Source: Bacteroidales bacterium UBA6267 (GTDB lineage: Bacteria; Bacteroidota; Bacteroidia; Bacteroidales; UBA1556). From it: DNA of 64,000 nt. Positions 51,849 through 61,004 of this stretch are shown here, piece by piece. How positions within the stretch are numbered: position 1 is the stretch's first letter; each line of letters opens with the position of its first letter. Location of the stretch: NCBI GenBank assembly GCA_002440745.1, contig DJVB01000026.1, positions 1 through 64,000 of the forward strand. The letters are read 5' to 3'. The notes below the pieces were generated by a model. It ran no database searches. It was not told the origin of the DNA and saw only the letters and a list, made by a program, of their open reading frames with translations. The translations under genes and the position numbers were made by a program.

Positions 51849-53002
51849 AATGTTTTAATTCGTTCTAAAAGTTTAATACGTGTAATCCGGTCGGTCTCAA
51901 AATAATCTTCTAAAGATGGTTTTTGGATGAATGGAATTTGTTCCATTGCTTCTTCAATAAGCACCGGCATAAAGTTGAATCCGATTCTATCGGATAAAAA
52001 CGCGTGAACTACCATTTCGTTGGCAGCATTAACGATACAAGGCATATTCCCGCCCTGTATCATTGCTTTTCGGGCTAATTCCAAATTTGGAAATGTAGCT
52101 ATATCAGGTTGTTCAAAGGTTAGATTGGGATATTTGCTGAAGTCCATTTTAGGGAATTCGTTGGATATTCGATCCGGCCACGACATTGCGTATTGTATTG
52201 GCAATCGCATATCAGGCAGTCCTAATTGTGCTTTGACACTTCCATCGTTGAACTGCACCATGCTATGAATGATGGATTGTGGATGTACTAACACTTCAAT
52301 TTGTTCGGCTTTTAATCCGAAAAGCCATTTGGCTTCAATCATCTCGAACCCTTTGTTCATAAGTGATGCCGAGTCGATAGTGATTTTTGCTCCCATATCC
52401 CAATTGGGGTGTTTCAATGCGTCTTTAGCCGTTATAGTTTCAAGAAAGGTTTTGTTTTTACCTCGAAAAGGGCCTCCGCTTGCGGTAAGTATTATTTTGT
52501 CGATAGCACGTGTGCTTTCACCGTTCAAACATTGGTAAATAGCTGAATGTTCAGAATCTACGGGTAAAATCAACGAATTAGAATTGAGAGCAGAGTTCAT
52601 CATTATTTCGCCGGCTACCACAAAAGTTTCCTTATTAGCAATAGCTAAGGTTTTTCCGGTTTCTAAGGTTTTCAGTACAGGTTTAAGTGCGGCAAAACCA
52701 ACTATTGCCATCAAAACCAAATCAATAGTTTCCATCTCGGCAATTTGTTCAAGAGATTCTTGACCTGCAAAGACTTTTATATCCGTTTGGGAAAGTGCAT
52801 CACGAAGCTTGGGATAGTGTGTTTGATCCAAAATTACTACAGCATTAGGCTGAAATTCAAGAGCTTGAGCAATAAGTAAATCAACATTGGACGAGGCTGT
52901 AAGCACTTCGGCTTCAAACAATTCAGGATGAGAACGCATAACATCTAAAGCTTGAGTTCCTATAGAACCTGTTGAGCCAAAAATCGCAATGCGTTTCTTC
53001 AT
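51845..53002 (-). CDS. dxr: 1-deoxy-D-xylulose 5-phosphate reductoisomerase
   Basis: NADPH-dependent conversion of DXP to MEP. The 385 residues start with the Rossmann motif GSTGSIGTQALDV, then LAIANKETFVVAGE and the PVDSEHSAIYQCL metal/substrate site, and the late DSASLMNKGFEMIEAKWLF and VHPQSIIHSMVQF segments. First gene of the operon with rseP and dxs. Confidence 0.97.
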   Translation of the reverse strand: MKKRIAIFGSTGSIGTQALDVMRSHPELFEAEVLTASSNVDLLIAQALEFQPNAVVILDQTHYPKLRDALSQTDIKVFAGQESLEQIAEMETIDLVLMAIVGFAALKPVLKTLETGKTLAIANKETFVVAGEIMMNSALNSNSLILPVDSEHSAIYQCLNGESTRAIDKIILTASGGPFRGKNKTFLETITAKDALKHPNWDMGAKITIDSASLMNKGFEMIEAKWLFGLKAEQIEVLVHPQSIIHSMVQFNDGSVKAQLGLPDMRLPIQYAMSWPDRISNEFPKMDFSKYPNLTFEQPDIATFPNLELARKAMIQGGNMPCIVNAANEMVVHAFLSDRIGFNFMPVLIEEAMEQIPFIQKPSLEDYFETDRITRIKLLERIKTL

Positions 53003-53111
53003 GAATCAGTTGGGTAAGGTTTTCAAATTAAGCGGCAAATGTAGTCAAATTTCAAAGGTTCAAGATTCTAATATTTGTTAAGGGAAATATAGAGTAGTTT
53101 TTGATTTATAA

Positions 53112-53735
53112 CTATTTGAAGTCGTTCACATTGATAAAACTATCGCAAAATTCTATTTCCTCTTTAATGTTGTTTGAACAAATTAGAATAATTCGTTTGG
53201 AAGCATATTTTTTTATCCATTGCTGATAAAGGCTTATTCCGTTGGCATCGAGATTAATAGTGGGTTCGTCGAGCAGCAATAAGTCTGATTTGGAAAGAAT
53301 AGCAAGTCCTAATTTTAATCGTTGTTTCATTCCACTCGAAAACTGATTGACTGTTTTGTGAGATTCTTTATCCAACTGAACAGTTTTCAGAAATTCAGCG
53401 ATGCTCATTTCATCAATGAAATTTTTAAAACCTAAATGAAATTTCACAATTTCGACAGGAGTAAATTCTTCAGGGAGCTCCATATATGGCGCTGCGAGCG
53501 TGATTGAGGTGTGAATTAATTGGTTTTCTATTTGTTGGTTCGACGCAAAATAAGAGACCGATCCAACAGTTGGGTCGAGGTAAGCAGCTACAATCTTGAG
53601 TAGGGTCGATTTTCCGGATCCATTACTTCCTTGAACTGCATAGGATTGATTTGCATGAAAGGTGTAAGAGAGGTTGTTGAAAATCCAATCTTTTTTAAAT
53701 CTTTTTCCAATATTATCCAGAATGATTTTATCCAC
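53112..53735 (-). CDS. ABC transporter ATP-binding protein, CcmA-like
   Basis: A lone ABC ATPase of 207 residues: Walker A GSNGSGKSTLL (about 36-46), signature FSSGMKQRLKLG, Walker B LLLLDEPTINLD. Short, as in CcmA/heme-exporter-like ATPases. No permease gene is adjacent; its neighbour in the lipid A cluster suggests an envelope role, but the partner is unknown. It lies about 40 bases after lpxA on the same strand. Confidence 0.85.
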   Translation of the reverse strand: MDKIILDNIGKRFKKDWIFNNLSYTFHANQSYAVQGSNGSGKSTLLKIVAAYLDPTVGSVSYFASNQQIENQLIHTSITLAAPYMELPEEFTPVEIVKFHLGFKNFIDEMSIAEFLKTVQLDKESHKTVNQFSSGMKQRLKLGLAILSKSDLLLLDEPTINLDANGISLYQQWIKKYASKRIILICSNNIKEEIEFCDSFINVNDFK

Positions 53736-53776
53736 AACCTATTTGTTATTTAATTGACTGACATAGTCAAATAGAA

Positions 53777-54556
53777 CTATTTGATGTAGCCTCTCATAAT
53801 TCCACGGCTGGAATTAGCGATGAAACTGAGAATTTCATCCCGCTCTTTAGTTGCGGGCATTTCGGCCTCGATGACACTTACAGCCTGAGATACATTGTTG
53901 TTTTTCAGGAAGATATGGCGATATATGTCTTGTATTTCGCTGATTTTTTCGGCAGAAAAATTTCGCCTCCGAAGTCCAATGGAATTAATACCAACATAAG
54001 AAAGTGGTTCGCGGGCTGCTTTAGTATATGGAGGAACGTCTTTTCTGACAAGTGAACCGCCGGAAATCATGGTATGCTGACCAATGGTAACAAACTGATG
54101 AACAGCAACTAAACCGCCAATAATGGCATAGTCGTCAACAATAATATGACCGGCAAGAGTAGCTGCATTTGCCAATATACAATTATTGCCAACAATACAA
54201 TCGTGGGCAATATGACAGTAGGCCATGAGCAAGTTATTGTCGCCAATTACGGTTTCCCAATTGGCTTTTGTGCCTCTGTTTATGGTAACAAATTCACGAA
54301 TAATATTATTATCGCCAATGCGAACGATGGTTTCTTCTCCTTTGTACTTTAAGTCTTGAGGAATTGCCGAAATAACAGCCCCAGGGAAGATTTTGTTATT
54401 TTTTCCAATGCGAGCCCCTTCCATAATCGTAACGTTGGAGCCAATCCAAGTTCCTTCACCGATTTCAACATTTTTATGAATTGTAACAAAAGGTTCAATT
54501 ACAACATTGGAAGCTATTTTTGCTTGCGGATGTACGTAAGCTAAGGGTTGATTCAT
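53777..54556 (-). CDS. lpxA: Acyl-[ACP]-UDP-N-acetylglucosamine O-acyltransferase
   Basis: First step of lipid A synthesis, adding 3-hydroxyacyl to UDP-GlcNAc. From the ATG at 54556 it has 259 residues with a hexapeptide left-handed beta-helix (AKIASNVVIEPFVTIHKNVEIG and on), the catalytic-region segment HIAHDCIVGNNCILAN (His of AHD), and a C-terminal helical domain (GLRRRNFSAEKISEIQDIY). A start 24 bases further up (54580) would overlap lpxC/fabZ; the later ATG leaves a 4-base gap. Operon with lpxC/fabZ and lpxD. Confidence 0.95.
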   Translation of the reverse strand: MNQPLAYVHPQAKIASNVVIEPFVTIHKNVEIGEGTWIGSNVTIMEGARIGKNNKIFPGAVISAIPQDLKYKGEETIVRIGDNNIIREFVTINRGTKANWETVIGDNNLLMAYCHIAHDCIVGNNCILANAATLAGHIIVDDYAIIGGLVAVHQFVTIGQHTMISGGSLVRKDVPPYTKAAREPLSYVGINSIGLRRRNFSAEKISEIQDIYRHIFLKNNNVSQAVSVIEAEMPATKERDEILSFIANSSRGIMRGYIK

Positions 54557-54560
54557 AGGT

Positions 54561-55952
54561 TTAGTTTTTAGTTTTAGCAATTTGAGCCAGCATCTCTGCT
54601 TCCATTACGACTGTGTCGCCAACCCAGGCTTTTCCGGCCATGTGGCATAGTCCACGCCGAATGGGAGAGAGTAGCTTTAAATCAAAGATTATCGTATCGC
54701 CGGGCACAACTTTTTGGCGCAGCCTTACATTGTCGATTTTTAGGAAATATGTAGAATAGTTTTCAGGATCAGGCACTTGACTGAGTGCTAAGATGCCACC
54801 ACTTTGAGCCATTGCTTCAATTTGTAAGACGGCAGGCATAACAGGTTCTTCAGGAAAATGTCCCTCGAAGAAGGTTTCATTCATGGTTACATTTTTTACC
54901 CCGATAACCGAGTCGGAAGTAACTTGCATCACTTTGTCAACCAATAAAAATGGTGGACGGTGAGGCAGCATTCGCTTGATGGCTTGTATGTCGAATTGTG
55001 GCTTGGCATTCAAATCCACTTTTGGAGCCTGATTTTCACGTTGTTTGATTTTTTTGCGAATAAGTTTACTAAAGCTCACATTGGCCGAATGCCCCGGTCG
55101 TAATGCAATCACGCGTCCCCGAACCGGCTGACCAATTAAGGCCATATCGCCAATCACGTCTAAAAGCTTGTGTCGGGCAGGCTCATTATTCCAATAAAGC
55201 TCTACGTTGTTCAGTATGCCTCGCTGCAAAACTTCAACTTTAGGTTTATTGAAAAGTTTGGCTAATCGGTCAAGCTCTTCTTGACTTACTACCTTGTTGA
55301 CAAATACAATGGCATTGGATAAGTCGCCACCTTTGATTAAATTGTGGTCGAGAAGATATTCTAATTCATGCAGAAAGACAAAAGTTCTACATTTAGCAAT
55401 TTCGGTTTTAAAATCTTCTAATTTGTTCAGTTCAGCATTCTGAGTTCCAAGGACTTTAGTGTTGTAGTCTATCATCACATTATATCGGCGAGAATCATCG
55501 GGGATGATGGTCATTTCTGTTTGCCGTGCCTCGTCCTTGTAGGTTATTACCTCATCCACTTCAAAATATATTCTCTCAGCGTCCAATTCTTCTATTCCTG
55601 CGTTTAAAAGTGCTTCGACATAAAAACGAGAGCTTCCGTCCAAAATCGGAGTTTCTTCCTGATTCATTTCTATGAGTGCATTGTCGATGCCTAAGCCCAC
55701 TAAAGAAGCCAAAACATGTTCGACAGTTGCCACCACGGCGCCGTTATGCGAAAGTGTGGTGCCTCGTGAAGTATCAATAACATACTCGGCAAGAGCAGGT
55801 ATTTCGGGTTGATTTTCTATGTCGGTACGTTTAAAAACATATCCATGATTTGCGGGAGCCGGCCTAAACTTTATTTTGACATTAACTCCCGTATGAAGTC
55901 CAATTCCTTCGACTTCAACTTCACTTTTTAACGTAGTTTGCTTTTCTACCAT
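54561..55952 (-). CDS. lpxC/fabZ: Bifunctional LpxC/FabZ: UDP-3-O-acyl-GlcNAc deacetylase and 3-hydroxyacyl-ACP dehydratase
   Basis: A fusion typical of Bacteroidota. Residues ~1-305 are LpxC (zinc ligands H79 in TVEHVLASL, H261 and D265 in RHKLLDVIGD; H288 in RPGHSAN), which commits the cell to lipid A. Residues ~320-463 are FabZ (MLPHRPPFLLVDKV; catalytic H365 in EGHFPEEPVMP and E379 in QIEAMAQ), for fatty-acid elongation. The fusion could balance the two competing users of 3-hydroxyacyl-ACP. Placed between lpxD and lpxA. Confidence 0.97.
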   Translation of the reverse strand: MVEKQTTLKSEVEVEGIGLHTGVNVKIKFRPAPANHGYVFKRTDIENQPEIPALAEYVIDTSRGTTLSHNGAVVATVEHVLASLVGLGIDNALIEMNQEETPILDGSSRFYVEALLNAGIEELDAERIYFEVDEVITYKDEARQTEMTIIPDDSRRYNVMIDYNTKVLGTQNAELNKLEDFKTEIAKCRTFVFLHELEYLLDHNLIKGGDLSNAIVFVNKVVSQEELDRLAKLFNKPKVEVLQRGILNNVELYWNNEPARHKLLDVIGDMALIGQPVRGRVIALRPGHSANVSFSKLIRKKIKQRENQAPKVDLNAKPQFDIQAIKRMLPHRPPFLLVDKVMQVTSDSVIGVKNVTMNETFFEGHFPEEPVMPAVLQIEAMAQSGGILALSQVPDPENYSTYFLKIDNVRLRQKVVPGDTIIFDLKLLSPIRRGLCHMAGKAWVGDTVVMEAEMLAQIAKTKN

Positions 55953-56051
55953 GAATTATCTTATACTATTTTGTTAGCTAATAATAATTTGCAAAATTAA
56001 AAATTAACAGCAAGTTAACAGATTAAATCTTGCATTTAAATTAATTTAGAT

Positions 56052-57104
56052 TCACTCGGTTTGATTCTCGGCATTTTTACTCCTAAAATCCTTCTCTAAC
56101 GTGTGTAATTTCTTGGCCAATTCAGGCAGTTGTTTGAAAATGACAAAAGATTGGACAAATTTTTTGTTGTCAAAAGAAGGAATACCCATTTGAATATCGT
56201 TTTCTTTTTTTATTGAATTGGCAACTCCGGTTTTGGCTGCCAGCTTGACGCCATTGGCAATAGTAATATGCCCGTTGATAGCTACTTGGCCGCCGAACAT
56301 GCAATTTTTACCAATTTTGGTTGAACCAGCTACACCGGTTTGGGCTGCCATCACCGTATTTTCACCAACTTCCACATTATGAGCTATTTGGCAAAGGTTG
56401 TCGAGCTTAACACCTCGGCGCAAAATCGTTGACCCCATAGTTGCGCGGTCAATAGTTGTGTTTGCTCCCAATTCAACCCAGTCTTCAATAATTACGTTCC
56501 CAATTTGGGGAACTTTCTGAAAATCGCCTTCTTGTTGTGGTGCAAACCCAAAACCGTCTGAACCGATAACAACGCCCGAATGGAAAGTACAATGATTACC
56601 AATTATAGATTCATCGAGGATTTTCACGGCGGGATGAATGAGGCAATTGCTTCCAATTTTTACATTTTCGCCGATATATGCTTGCGGAAAGATGCGAGTA
56701 TTATCACCAATAACAGCGCCTGAACCAATGAAAACAAACTCACCTATATAACAGTTTTTTCCAATAACTGCTGTTGAGTCGATATGGGCTTTTTCCGAGA
56801 TGCCGTTGCGGCGGGCTTCTTTAGCTTGCTGATAGGCGGTCAATACCATCGCAAAAGCACTGTAAGCATCTTTAACGCGAATTAAAGTGGCATTCACCGG
56901 TTTTTCAAGAACCATATTTTCGTTGATAATTACAATCGACGAGTCGGTAGTATAAAGAAATTGGTTGTATTTGGGGTTGGCAAGAAAAGATAAACTTCCT
57001 TGCTTTCCTTCTTCAATTTTCGATAGTTGATTTACTATAGTTGCCGGATTGCCTTCCACTTTTCCTTGGACAAATCCTGCAATTTGTTCGGCTGTAAATT
57101 GCAT
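56052..57104 (-). CDS. lpxD: UDP-3-O-acylglucosamine N-acyltransferase
   Basis: Third lipid A enzyme, adding the N-linked hydroxyacyl chain. The 350 residues have the N-terminal uridine-binding domain (LSFLANPKYNQFLYTTDSSIV), a long hexapeptide beta-helix from about residue 105, catalytic His in the CQIAHNVEVGENTV segment, and a C-terminal helix (FKQLPELAKKLHTLEKDF). First gene of the lpxD-lpxC/fabZ-lpxA operon, with lpxC/fabZ about 100 bases downstream. Confidence 0.95.
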   Translation of the reverse strand: MQFTAEQIAGFVQGKVEGNPATIVNQLSKIEEGKQGSLSFLANPKYNQFLYTTDSSIVIINENMVLEKPVNATLIRVKDAYSAFAMVLTAYQQAKEARRNGISEKAHIDSTAVIGKNCYIGEFVFIGSGAVIGDNTRIFPQAYIGENVKIGSNCLIHPAVKILDESIIGNHCTFHSGVVIGSDGFGFAPQQEGDFQKVPQIGNVIIEDWVELGANTTIDRATMGSTILRRGVKLDNLCQIAHNVEVGENTVMAAQTGVAGSTKIGKNCMFGGQVAINGHITIANGVKLAAKTGVANSIKKENDIQMGIPSFDNKKFVQSFVIFKQLPELAKKLHTLEKDFRSKNAENQTE

Positions 57105-57116
57105 AAAATCTTTGTT

Positions 57117-59261
57117 TTATTTTAAATGGTCTTCAAAATATTGAAAAATCTTGGTTTCTAAATGTAAACGGTCAATGCCTCTAACATTGTGTTCATGATT
57201 GGGATAAACGAAATAATCGACTTGTGTGCCGGCTTTTATGGAAGTATTTAAAAATTGCAGACTATTTTGCCAAACAACTGTAGGGTCAATTGCTCCATGT
57301 ATGATTAGCAAACGGCCTTTAAGGTCGCCGGCCTTATTCAATAATGAATTTGCTTCATATCCTTCAGGATTTTCTTCAGGGCGATCCATATATCTTTCAC
57401 CATACATCACTTCATAATATTTCCAGTCGATTACCGGTCCGCCGGCAACTCCAACCTTGAATACATCATTGTGATTTGTCATCAGTGAGGTTGTCATGAA
57501 ACCGCCATAACTCCAGCCATTCACTCCAATTCGATTGACATCGACATAAGGAAGCGATTTTAGAAATTCAATTCCGGTCATTTGGTCTTGCATCTCTATT
57601 TTGCCTAACTGTCTGTGAATGATACTCTCAAAGGCAAAACCTCGATTTGCTGAACCTCTGTTGTCGAGAGTGAAAACAACATATCCTTGTGTGGCTAAAT
57701 ATTGCAGAAAGAAGCCACCGCCGCCGAGCCAGCTATCTGTAACTAACTGAGCATGAGGGCCTCCATAAACATAAACAATTACCGGATATTTTTTGGCAGG
57801 GTCGAATCCGGCGGGCTTTATCAAGCGATAGTAAAGGTCAGTGCCGTCATTAGCCTTTAAAGTCGAAATGGTCATTTCCCCAAGATTATAATCTGCAAGT
57901 GGATTTTTACTTGATTTAATTATCTGAACAACTTTTCCTTTGTTGGTTTGGTTCACATTATATTCTCTTACGACTTTATTATGATTGCTATAAATATCAA
58001 TAAAGTATTGATTATCAAAGCTGAAATCCACATTATGAACGCCATTATCGGTCGTTAGTCTTTTGATTTTTCCATTTTTTACAATTGCATTATACAGATT
58101 ATTTTCGATAGGACTGTCTTTGGTTGCCATAAAAAATATCTCAGCATCATCGGCACTAAAGCCAATAAATTCAGTGATTTCCCATGGTCCGGTAGTAAGT
58201 TGTTTTAGCAATTCACCTTCGGTATTATAAAGGTAAGCATGATTCCAACCATCACGGCGGCTTAGCCAAACAAAATTATTTGGGTTTGTGTTTAGGAAAA
58301 ATAATCCGTTTTGAGGTTCCACATATCTTTCATTTTTCTCTTCAAAGAGGGTTTTGATGAAGTCCCCGGTTTCAGCATTATATTGGTTAAGTTTCATGTG
58401 ATTTTGGTCGCGGTTGAGAACGGCAATAAATACAGACTTTTCGTCAGGGCTCCAAGTAATATTGGTAAGATATTGATCCACTGGTTTTCCGGTTTTTAGC
58501 TCTATCGTCTTTCCGGTTGAAGGATTAAAAACGCAAACCGTGACTTGTTCACTTGTCATGCCGGCCATAGGATATTTAGTGTTTTTTACTTCGGCAACTC
58601 TGGAGTTTACATCCACAAGAGGATAGTCAGAAACCATGGTTTCATCTTTATGGTAATAGGCGAGCAGCGAGCCTTCGGGCGACCAAAAAATGCCATGAGT
58701 AATGCCGAACTCACTACGGGAAACGGTTTGTCCGTTTACAATGCCGGGCAGAAGGTCGTTAGTTACGGCAGTCTTTTTTCCTTTAGAATAGATAAAAAGG
58801 TTTTGTCCTTCGGTAAAGGCTACATCTCCGGTTTTGGGGTGCTTTTGAATATATTCGGCATCGGTAGGATAAACGTTTTGAAAAGTAATTTTTCCGGTTT
58901 GAATATGGTAAACAAAGACCGAGTCGTTCGAGATAAACTCCAATTCCTCTGCGGCTTTCCATTGCCATGAAGGAAAACGTTTTGGAGATTTCAATCCAGA
59001 GTTTTTGAAATCCTTTTGAACTTTACTTAGGGTCAATAATTTGTTAGCTTTACCTGCAGGTTCAGAGGCCAACATCAGTGAATCTTCAATCCAAGTAAAT
59101 TGATTTTGGTGAGCCATCCATTGCAATTGATTAACTCTTTCGGGATAAACTGCCGCATTCGTATAAGGGTCTTTGAGTTCTAATGCTTTCTCTTGGGCAT
59201 GGCCTTGTCCGGCAAAAAGGAAGGCTATAAAACTTAACAGAAGGATTAAGGAAGCTTTCAT
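57117..59261 (-). CDS. Prolyl oligopeptidase family S9 peptidase, DPP IV-like, exported
   Basis: A 714-residue peptidase with a signal peptide (about 1-22, ending GHAQ). The N-terminal part is a DPP IV-type beta-propeller; the C-terminal alpha/beta-hydrolase domain has GWSYGG (nucleophile Ser about 583), a DPTVVWQNS segment with the Asp, and NHEHNVRG with the catalytic His near 691. It would remove dipeptides from peptide N-termini in the periplasm, suiting an organism living on proteins or peptides. Upstream of lpxD by 12 bases; a functional link to lipid A is not implied. Confidence 0.92.
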   Translation of the reverse strand: MKASLILLLSFIAFLFAGQGHAQEKALELKDPYTNAAVYPERVNQLQWMAHQNQFTWIEDSLMLASEPAGKANKLLTLSKVQKDFKNSGLKSPKRFPSWQWKAAEELEFISNDSVFVYHIQTGKITFQNVYPTDAEYIQKHPKTGDVAFTEGQNLFIYSKGKKTAVTNDLLPGIVNGQTVSRSEFGITHGIFWSPEGSLLAYYHKDETMVSDYPLVDVNSRVAEVKNTKYPMAGMTSEQVTVCVFNPSTGKTIELKTGKPVDQYLTNITWSPDEKSVFIAVLNRDQNHMKLNQYNAETGDFIKTLFEEKNERYVEPQNGLFFLNTNPNNFVWLSRRDGWNHAYLYNTEGELLKQLTTGPWEITEFIGFSADDAEIFFMATKDSPIENNLYNAIVKNGKIKRLTTDNGVHNVDFSFDNQYFIDIYSNHNKVVREYNVNQTNKGKVVQIIKSSKNPLADYNLGEMTISTLKANDGTDLYYRLIKPAGFDPAKKYPVIVYVYGGPHAQLVTDSWLGGGGFFLQYLATQGYVVFTLDNRGSANRGFAFESIIHRQLGKIEMQDQMTGIEFLKSLPYVDVNRIGVNGWSYGGFMTTSLMTNHNDVFKVGVAGGPVIDWKYYEVMYGERYMDRPEENPEGYEANSLLNKAGDLKGRLLIIHGAIDPTVVWQNSLQFLNTSIKAGTQVDYFVYPNHEHNVRGIDRLHLETKIFQYFEDHLK

Positions 59262-59475
59262 AAAATTAAATTAAGATGTTGATTAGACATGTTTTACAAA
59301 TTATTTGGCTGTCAAGGCTGACACGGAAAATATCGACTACGACAAGAAGAAAATAGAGCAACAAAAAAAAGCAGTTGTTTAGCATTTCGACCTGATGATG
59401 GATATTAATGAACCAAGTTTATCGTAAAAAAGATTGGCAAAAGTAAGTAAATTAGGTCAAATCAAGGACATAAAA

Positions 59476-60198
59476 TTATTCTATAAGCTTCTTGACAGAA
59501 AGCAGAAATTCAGGTTGGTCTTCGGCAATATTTCCCAACACAATTACATTTGCACCGGCATTGAAGGCTTTTTCAACAGAATCCACTGTACGGAGACCTC
59601 CGCCGACTATCATCGGAATAGTAACAGCTTTTCGAACAGCTGCAATCATAGTTTCGGGCACAGGCGAAGAGGCTCCACTTCCTGCATCGAGATATAAAGC
59701 TTTGAGTCCGAGCATTTCTCCGGCAATGGCTGTGCTAACTGCAACTTCCGGTTTATTGCGTGGTAAGGGCATGCTATTGCTCATATATTGTGCAGTGGTT
59801 ATGGTTCCCGATTCTACAATCATATAGCCTGTTGGGATAGATTCCAAACCATATTTTCGAATGATGGTTGCCGAATGTACGTGATTGCCAATGAGTAAAT
59901 CTGCATTTCTACCGGAAATTAAACTCAGAAAAAGTATGGCATCGGCTTCAGGACTGATATGCATTCCGTTGGCAGGAAATAGTACAACGGGCAATTTTGT
60001 CAATGATTTGATTTTCTGGATGCAACTATCTATGGTGTAATAGTTTAGTAAACTGCCTCCAACAAAAATAAAATGAATTCCGGCCTCATTTGCCAGACTA
60101 ATTCGTTTCTCGATGGAGAATTCGCTACACTTGTCGGGGTCGATTAGTAAGGCAATTTTTTTGGTATTAGTCTCCTCAATTAGGTTATATAGATTCAT
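59476..60198 (-). CDS. Geranylgeranylglyceryl phosphate synthase family (PcrB-like) enzyme
   Basis: TIM-barrel prenyltransferase joining a polyprenyl diphosphate to glycerol-1-phosphate. The 240 residues show LLIDPDKCS, FVGGSLLNYYTID, the GYMIVESGTITTAQYMS segment, LYLDAGSGASSPV and GGGLRTVDSVEKAFNAGAN, all typical of the GGGPS/PcrB family. Group membership and chain length cannot be read by eye. It precedes the phosphopantetheinyl transferase on the same strand with 17 bases between. Confidence 0.88.
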   Translation of the reverse strand: MNLYNLIEETNTKKIALLIDPDKCSEFSIEKRISLANEAGIHFIFVGGSLLNYYTIDSCIQKIKSLTKLPVVLFPANGMHISPEADAILFLSLISGRNADLLIGNHVHSATIIRKYGLESIPTGYMIVESGTITTAQYMSNSMPLPRNKPEVAVSTAIAGEMLGLKALYLDAGSGASSPVPETMIAAVRKAVTIPMIVGGGLRTVDSVEKAFNAGANVIVLGNIAEDQPEFLLSVKKLIE

Positions 60199-60215
60199 TG
60201 GTGAATTGTTTTTTC

Positions 60216-60878
60216 TTAGGTTAAAGTATCGTCAACGCAATAGACTAAAACATAGTCTTCGATGTAAAAATATTTTAAAATGTACTCTTTAGAAAAATCG
60301 TCTTTGATGATGCGACCTTTCAGAATTCCATTCTCATCTTCAAGGGATTCGGGTGGGTCGATGATAATGTTTTTGTCGAAAACTAAATCGCCTTTGCCGA
60401 AAAGTTTATAAAGAGTTTCTTTGGCGCTCCATAGCAAAGTCAACAATCGGTGATTGTCTTCATCCACTTTAGTTAATTCTTCTACGGAAAGAAATTTTAA
60501 CGAGATATTATTAATTCTTTCGCTGACTCTTTCGATGTCGATGCCAACGCAATAATTGATGTTGAGAATGACTGCAGAATAATCGCCCGAATGTGTAACC
60601 GAAAGACTATAATCATGATTTTTGAAATGAATCTTGCCAAACTCATCGTAATAAAACTCTAAATCTTTTGGATTGCCTAAAAGATGACGGATGGTTAAAC
60701 GATAGCTAAGCCAGTGACATTGACGGGATTTATTCTTAAAACGGTTGAATGTTTCAGAATCTCCATTGGAAAAATGTATCATTGAAAGAAGCTCTTCAAC
60801 CGACTCTTCGATTTTCCAAACTCCCAATAATCCATGGTTTCCGATATATATCTTCCTGACAACTGGCATAGTGGGCAA
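60216..60878 (-). CDS. 4'-phosphopantetheinyl transferase
   Basis: Transfers phosphopantetheine from CoA to carrier proteins. The 220 residues are Sfp/HetI-type in length, with GIDIERVSERI (metal-binding Asp, Glu) and LLWSAKETLYKLFG (WSxKEALxK). The N-terminal half is less conserved. Carrier protein unknown; no PKS/NRPS is present, so it may serve the acyl carrier protein. Co-directional with the GGGPS-like gene. Confidence 0.9.
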   Translation of the reverse strand: MPTMPVVRKIYIGNHGLLGVWKIEESVEELLSMIHFSNGDSETFNRFKNKSRQCHWLSYRLTIRHLLGNPKDLEFYYDEFGKIHFKNHDYSLSVTHSGDYSAVILNINYCVGIDIERVSERINNISLKFLSVEELTKVDEDNHRLLTLLWSAKETLYKLFGKGDLVFDKNIIIDPPESLEDENGILKGRIIKDDFSKEYILKYFYIEDYVLVYCVDDTLT

Positions 60879-61004
60879 AAATAGTATTTTTAATTCATTT
60901 GGGAGGAGTAAAAAAATCGCCCTGTTTGTATTTTTAGATTCGGCTTATTTTATACTTTTGTGGCTATACTTTTTTAAAATTGTTTATCTCACAAAATTAC
61001 GTTT

